Source: Candidatus Nealsoniibacteriota bacterium
Lineage (GTDB): Bacteria; Patescibacteriota; Minisyncoccia; Minisyncoccales; MHMH01
Assembly: GCA_016186525.1 (NCBI GenBank)
Contig: JACPLM010000003.1
Coordinates: 1-21,190, forward strand
DNA: 21,190 bases
Direction: 5' to 3'
Shown here: positions 20,332-21,190 of the stretch, piece by piece
How positions within the stretch are numbered: position 1 is the first letter of the stretch
Layout: every line of letters starts with the position of its first letter
Made by a program: the position numbers and the translations under genes
Notes under the pieces: model-generated
Database searches by the model: none
What the model was told of the DNA's origin: nothing
What the model saw: the letters and a program-made list of their open reading frames with translations, nothing else

Positions 20332-21190
20332 AAAACGTTTTATTCATCGGCGTAACTAAATACGACTTAGACAAAGATATCCATTTAAGAAAGAAATTTG
20401 AAGGTTTGGCCCAAGGCATAGAGCCCTATGTTTTAGCTAGAGGAAAAACGACTCTTGGCAGGAAAATCTTTGGCGCGAAATTCTATCTTTTACCTCGGAG
20501 CATTTTTTTCTGGCCTATAGCCCTGAAGCTATCTTTCTGGCTTTGTTTGATTAAAAAAATTGATGTTATCGTAGCCCAGTCGCCTTTAATGGAGGGTTTT
20601 GTCGGGGTTATTTTGAAGAAGATATTAGGCAAAGAGCTGATTATTGAAATGCACGGCGACTGGGAGGTTAAAAAGAGCATTGCCTTTTTAGCTCCGTTTA
20701 GCTTGCGCAACGCCGATAAGATTAGGGGAGTGGCGCAATATCTTGTTGATAAGGCAAAGAAAATTGCTCCCGATAAGCCATATTTTATATTTCCGACTTT
20801 TACCGATTTAGATGATTTTTTAAAAGAAAAAGACACCAGATTTGATAATTTTATTTTATTCGTTGGCAGGGATAATCCCGTTAAAGGTGTAAAATATTTA
20901 ATAGAGGCTTTTTCAATGATTAGAAATGATTTCCCCGATTTTAAGCTGGTTTTAGTCGGCGAAGGCCTAGCCGAAGGCAAGCTGCCATTAGAGGAAGTGA
21001 GAAAGAGAATGAAAGATTGTTATTGCTTGGCAGTTTCTTCTCTGTCTGAAGGCCTGCCAAGAGTCATAATAGAGGCCCAGGCCCTTGCTAAGCCCGTAAT
21101 TGCCAGCAAGGTCGGGGGCATCCCCGACTTGGTCAAAGACGGCCAAACCGGCTTCTTGTTTGAAGTTGGCAATGTTGAGCAGTTGGCAGA
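20328..21190 (+). CDS. GT4-type glycosyltransferase (3' partial)
   Basis: ATG 20328 overlaps the preceding stop as ATGA. About 287 residues are visible before the window ends. The N-terminal half (MKNVLFIGVTKYDLDKDIHL, IDVIVAQSPLMEGF, LIIEMHGDWEV) and the C-terminal half (FVGRDNPVKGVKYLIEAF, KLVLVGEG, SEGLPRVIIEA with E-x7-E, ASKVGGIPDLVKDGQTGFL) mark a GT4 enzyme. The stretch between VGEG and the donor site is shorter than in most GT4 proteins, as in module 2 of the preceding fusion. It carries no palindromic element: its equivalent helix (SMIRNDFPDF) is ten residues, against eleven in the element-bearing paralogues, making it a useful internal comparison. Likely the last or a late step of the same glycan pathway. 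Confidence 0.87.
   Translation, partial: MKNVLFIGVTKYDLDKDIHLRKKFEGLAQGIEPYVLARGKTTLGRKIFGAKFYLLPRSIFFWPIALKLSFWLCLIKKIDVIVAQSPLMEGFVGVILKKILGKELIIEMHGDWEVKKSIAFLAPFSLRNADKIRGVAQYLVDKAKKIAPDKPYFIFPTFTDLDDFLKEKDTRFDNFILFVGRDNPVKGVKYLIEAFSMIRNDFPDFKLVLVGEGLAEGKLPLEEVRKRMKDCYCLAVSSLSEGLPRVIIEAQALAKPVIASKVGGIPDLVKDGQTGFLFEVGNVEQLA

Noticed and set aside
21109..21130. Stem formed by gtcgggg and ccccgac in the last glycosyltransferase
   Set aside because: It encodes the ordinary GT4 motif VGGIPDLV; codon choice creates the stem, with no inserted residues.

Overview
The window looks like a bacterial chromosome segment from the Candidate Phyla Radiation (Patescibacteria, probably a Parcubacteria-like lineage). 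This is inferred from large secreted proteins whose peptidoglycan-binding domains end in GPATRAKLNEL, Pro/Ala/Thr-rich linkers, moderately AT-rich DNA, tightly overlapping genes and short enzyme variants. TGA ends at least two genes at clean ATGA overlaps, so the UGA-to-glycine code of some CPR lineages is not in use. No rRNA, tRNA, CRISPR array or transposase was seen, and no gap between genes exceeds about 150 bases.

Layout. (1) Positions 1-7295, plus strand: three consecutive secreted proteins built from Ig-like, fibronectin III, peptidoglycan-binding and NHL beta-propeller modules. The first is cut by the window start. (2) Positions 7298-12076, minus strand: three short transcription units. 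They are a Nudix-like protein with an EamA-type transporter, a HAD phosphatase with its own near-consensus promoter and terminator, and a ROK sugar kinase with a GT4 glycosyltransferase. (3) Positions 12194 to the window end, plus strand: one very compact nine-gene operon for a surface glycan. It encodes a short UDP-sugar dehydrogenase, two NDP-sugar epimerase/dehydratases, a polysaccharide deacetylase, a FemAB/GNAT-like transferase, a methyltransferase, a DegT-type aminotransferase, a tandem GT4-GT4 fusion and a further GT4 that runs off the end. Together they would make, modify and assemble nucleotide-sugar-derived glycans.

The most unusual feature is a set of small palindromic elements inside the coding sequences. 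Five copies share one design: a 13-base near-palindrome (six bases, one centre base, six complementary bases), a spacer of usually five bases, then a second such 13-mer. They lie in a secreted protein, two glycosyltransferases, the FemAB-like protein and the aminotransferase. All five lie in the same codon phase and encode paired motifs such as RPGL..RPGL, KPGF..RPGF, RSDL..RTDL and TPGV..TPGV. Two copies sit at the same structural position of two divergent glycosyltransferases, inside a 71-base segment with only three differences. The minus-strand glycosyltransferase carries two further, different inverted repeats in what look like extra loops. I read this as a family of in-frame, gene-embedded palindromic elements, comparable in concept to Rickettsia palindromic elements, but that is inference and needs genome-wide searching.
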